DNA of 5,842 nt from Gammaproteobacteria bacterium. GTDB lineage: Bacteria; Pseudomonadota; Gammaproteobacteria; SZUA-229. This document shows positions 5,200-5,842 of this stretch, piece after piece. Every line of letters begins with the position of its first letter. The stretch's first letter is position 1. The stretch is from contig JAJRTD010000233.1 in assembly GCA_024278435.1 (NCBI GenBank), positions 1-5,842 of the forward strand, given 5' to 3'. The notes under the pieces were generated by a model. That model saw only the letters and a list, made by a program, of their open reading frames with translations, searched no databases and was not told the origin of the DNA. A program made the translations under genes and the position numbers.

Positions 5200-5842
5200 C
5201 TAGAAGATCCGCTCCAGCCGGTCCATATCGTTAACTACGCGCCAGCTGCCGCCACCTTGTTCTACCCGCTGCTGCCATTTTTCCAGCCGATCCATGTATT
5301 CACGCGGATCAATATTATCACTGCGCAACTTGGTCACATTCAGCGCGATCACATCAAAACCTTCCAGCTGAAGCGGAAGGTCACGAACATAGCCTTCCGG
5401 CAACTCTTCTTTCAGATCCGAATAAATCAGGATGGTTTTTCTGCCGGTTCCTTTTTCGGTCAGGTACTCTGCCGCCTGCAAAACCCCTCCCGTGATATCG
5501 GTATAGCGGGACGGCCTGACTTCTTTGACAAAGGCATCCATCTCATCGCGGAAATGCCTTTTCTGCCGGTTGGCCTCGCTGGGCCGGTCATTAAAAGTCA
5601 CCTTGGCGATAATATCCTTTTCACTGAAGCTGCCGGTATCGATACGCGCCACCGCCAGTGAATCGGTGGGCTCCAGCTTCACCAGTAATACATTGACCAG
5701 GTTCAGAGCATTGTCCAGCTCCTTTGTATAGGTACCCGAGGTATCCAGCAGCAGGTATACCCCGCTGTTGGTCGGCCCCTTATCCGAACAGGATGCCAGT
5801 AGCAGGCCCTGCACAAGCAGCAGGCAGATTGTTATTACTTTA
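5200..5842 (-). CDS. VWA-domain lipoprotein (partial, start codon beyond the right edge)
   Basis: 213 residues are visible and the frame stays open to the window edge. An internal GTG at 5814 could be mistaken for the start, but the in-frame sequence before it (KVITICLLLVQGLLLASC) is a lipoprotein signal peptide with lipobox L-A-S-C, so the true start is a few codons outside. After the lipidated Cys (visible residue 18) comes SDKGPTNSG. The residue at +2 is Ser, so outer-membrane sorting is possible. A von Willebrand factor A domain follows with a nearly complete MIDAS metal site: LLLDTSGT (Asp33, Ser35, Thr37), RYTDITGG (Thr114) and IYSDLKEE (Asp142). The third position of the DxSxS motif is Thr instead of Ser. 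The tail (about 165-213) is helical and charged and ends MDRLERIF. VWA lipoproteins usually bind partner proteins in a metal-dependent way; the partner is unknown. A terminator follows at 5130-5171. Confidence 0.85.
   Translation of the reverse strand, partial: KVITICLLLVQGLLLASCSDKGPTNSGVYLLLDTSGTYTKELDNALNLVNVLLVKLEPTDSLAVARIDTGSFSEKDIIAKVTFNDRPSEANRQKRHFRDEMDAFVKEVRPSRYTDITGGVLQAAEYLTEKGTGRKTILIYSDLKEELPEGYVRDLPLQLEGFDVIALNVTKLRSDNIDPREYMDRLEKWQQRVEQGGGSWRVVNDMDRLERIF

Noticed and set aside
5071..5661. 196-residue plus-strand open frame
   Set aside because: It is the antisense shadow of the VWA lipoprotein gene, whose MIDAS motifs are intact, and it also runs through the terminator hairpin.

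Overview
The window looks like chromosomal DNA from a gammaproteobacterium of moderate G+C content. The evidence is a CCA-encoding tRNA-Gln, a close YbhP-type EEP hydrolase, a VF530-family protein, lipobox lipoproteins and a PhnD-like binding protein. Nothing points to a phage, plasmid, insertion sequence or CRISPR array. Genus cannot be told from the sequence alone.

Layout. Left end, minus strand: the 5' part of a periplasmic PhnD-like solute-binding protein running off the edge (1-238), a gene-free stretch, then a tRNA-Gln(CUG) gene (534-607) with its own strong promoter (687-715) and a good terminator (493-525). Centre: a YbhP-like EEP phosphodiesterase (729-1484, minus) is divergent from a CDP-archaeol synthase (CarS)-like membrane protein (1546-2034, plus), which is followed by a CDP-alcohol phosphatidyltransferase (2202-2801, plus). 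Right half: six genes, all on the minus strand and converging on the phosphatidyltransferase at a strong hairpin (2829-2844). In transcription order they are a VWA-domain lipoprotein (partial, 5200-5842), a small lipoprotein (4631-5023), a VF530-family protein (4351-4581), an unrecognised 88-residue protein (4052-4318), a small membrane protein (3604-3993) and a 201-residue protein with a CxxC...C...H motif (2876-3481).

How the genes may work together. The centre is the most coherent part. A CarS-like cytidylyltransferase would make a CDP-activated lipid, the adjacent phosphatidyltransferase would swap CMP for an alcohol head group, and the EEP protein could act on a lipid or head-group phosphodiester. 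E. coli has comparable accessory sets (ybhP beside the cardiolipin synthase clsB; ynbA/ynbB), so this may be a side branch of phospholipid synthesis whose product is unknown. The right-hand minus-strand genes are mostly uncharacterised. A terminator after the VWA gene separates it from the lipoprotein, while the lipoprotein, VF530 and 88-residue genes are close enough to be one transcript.
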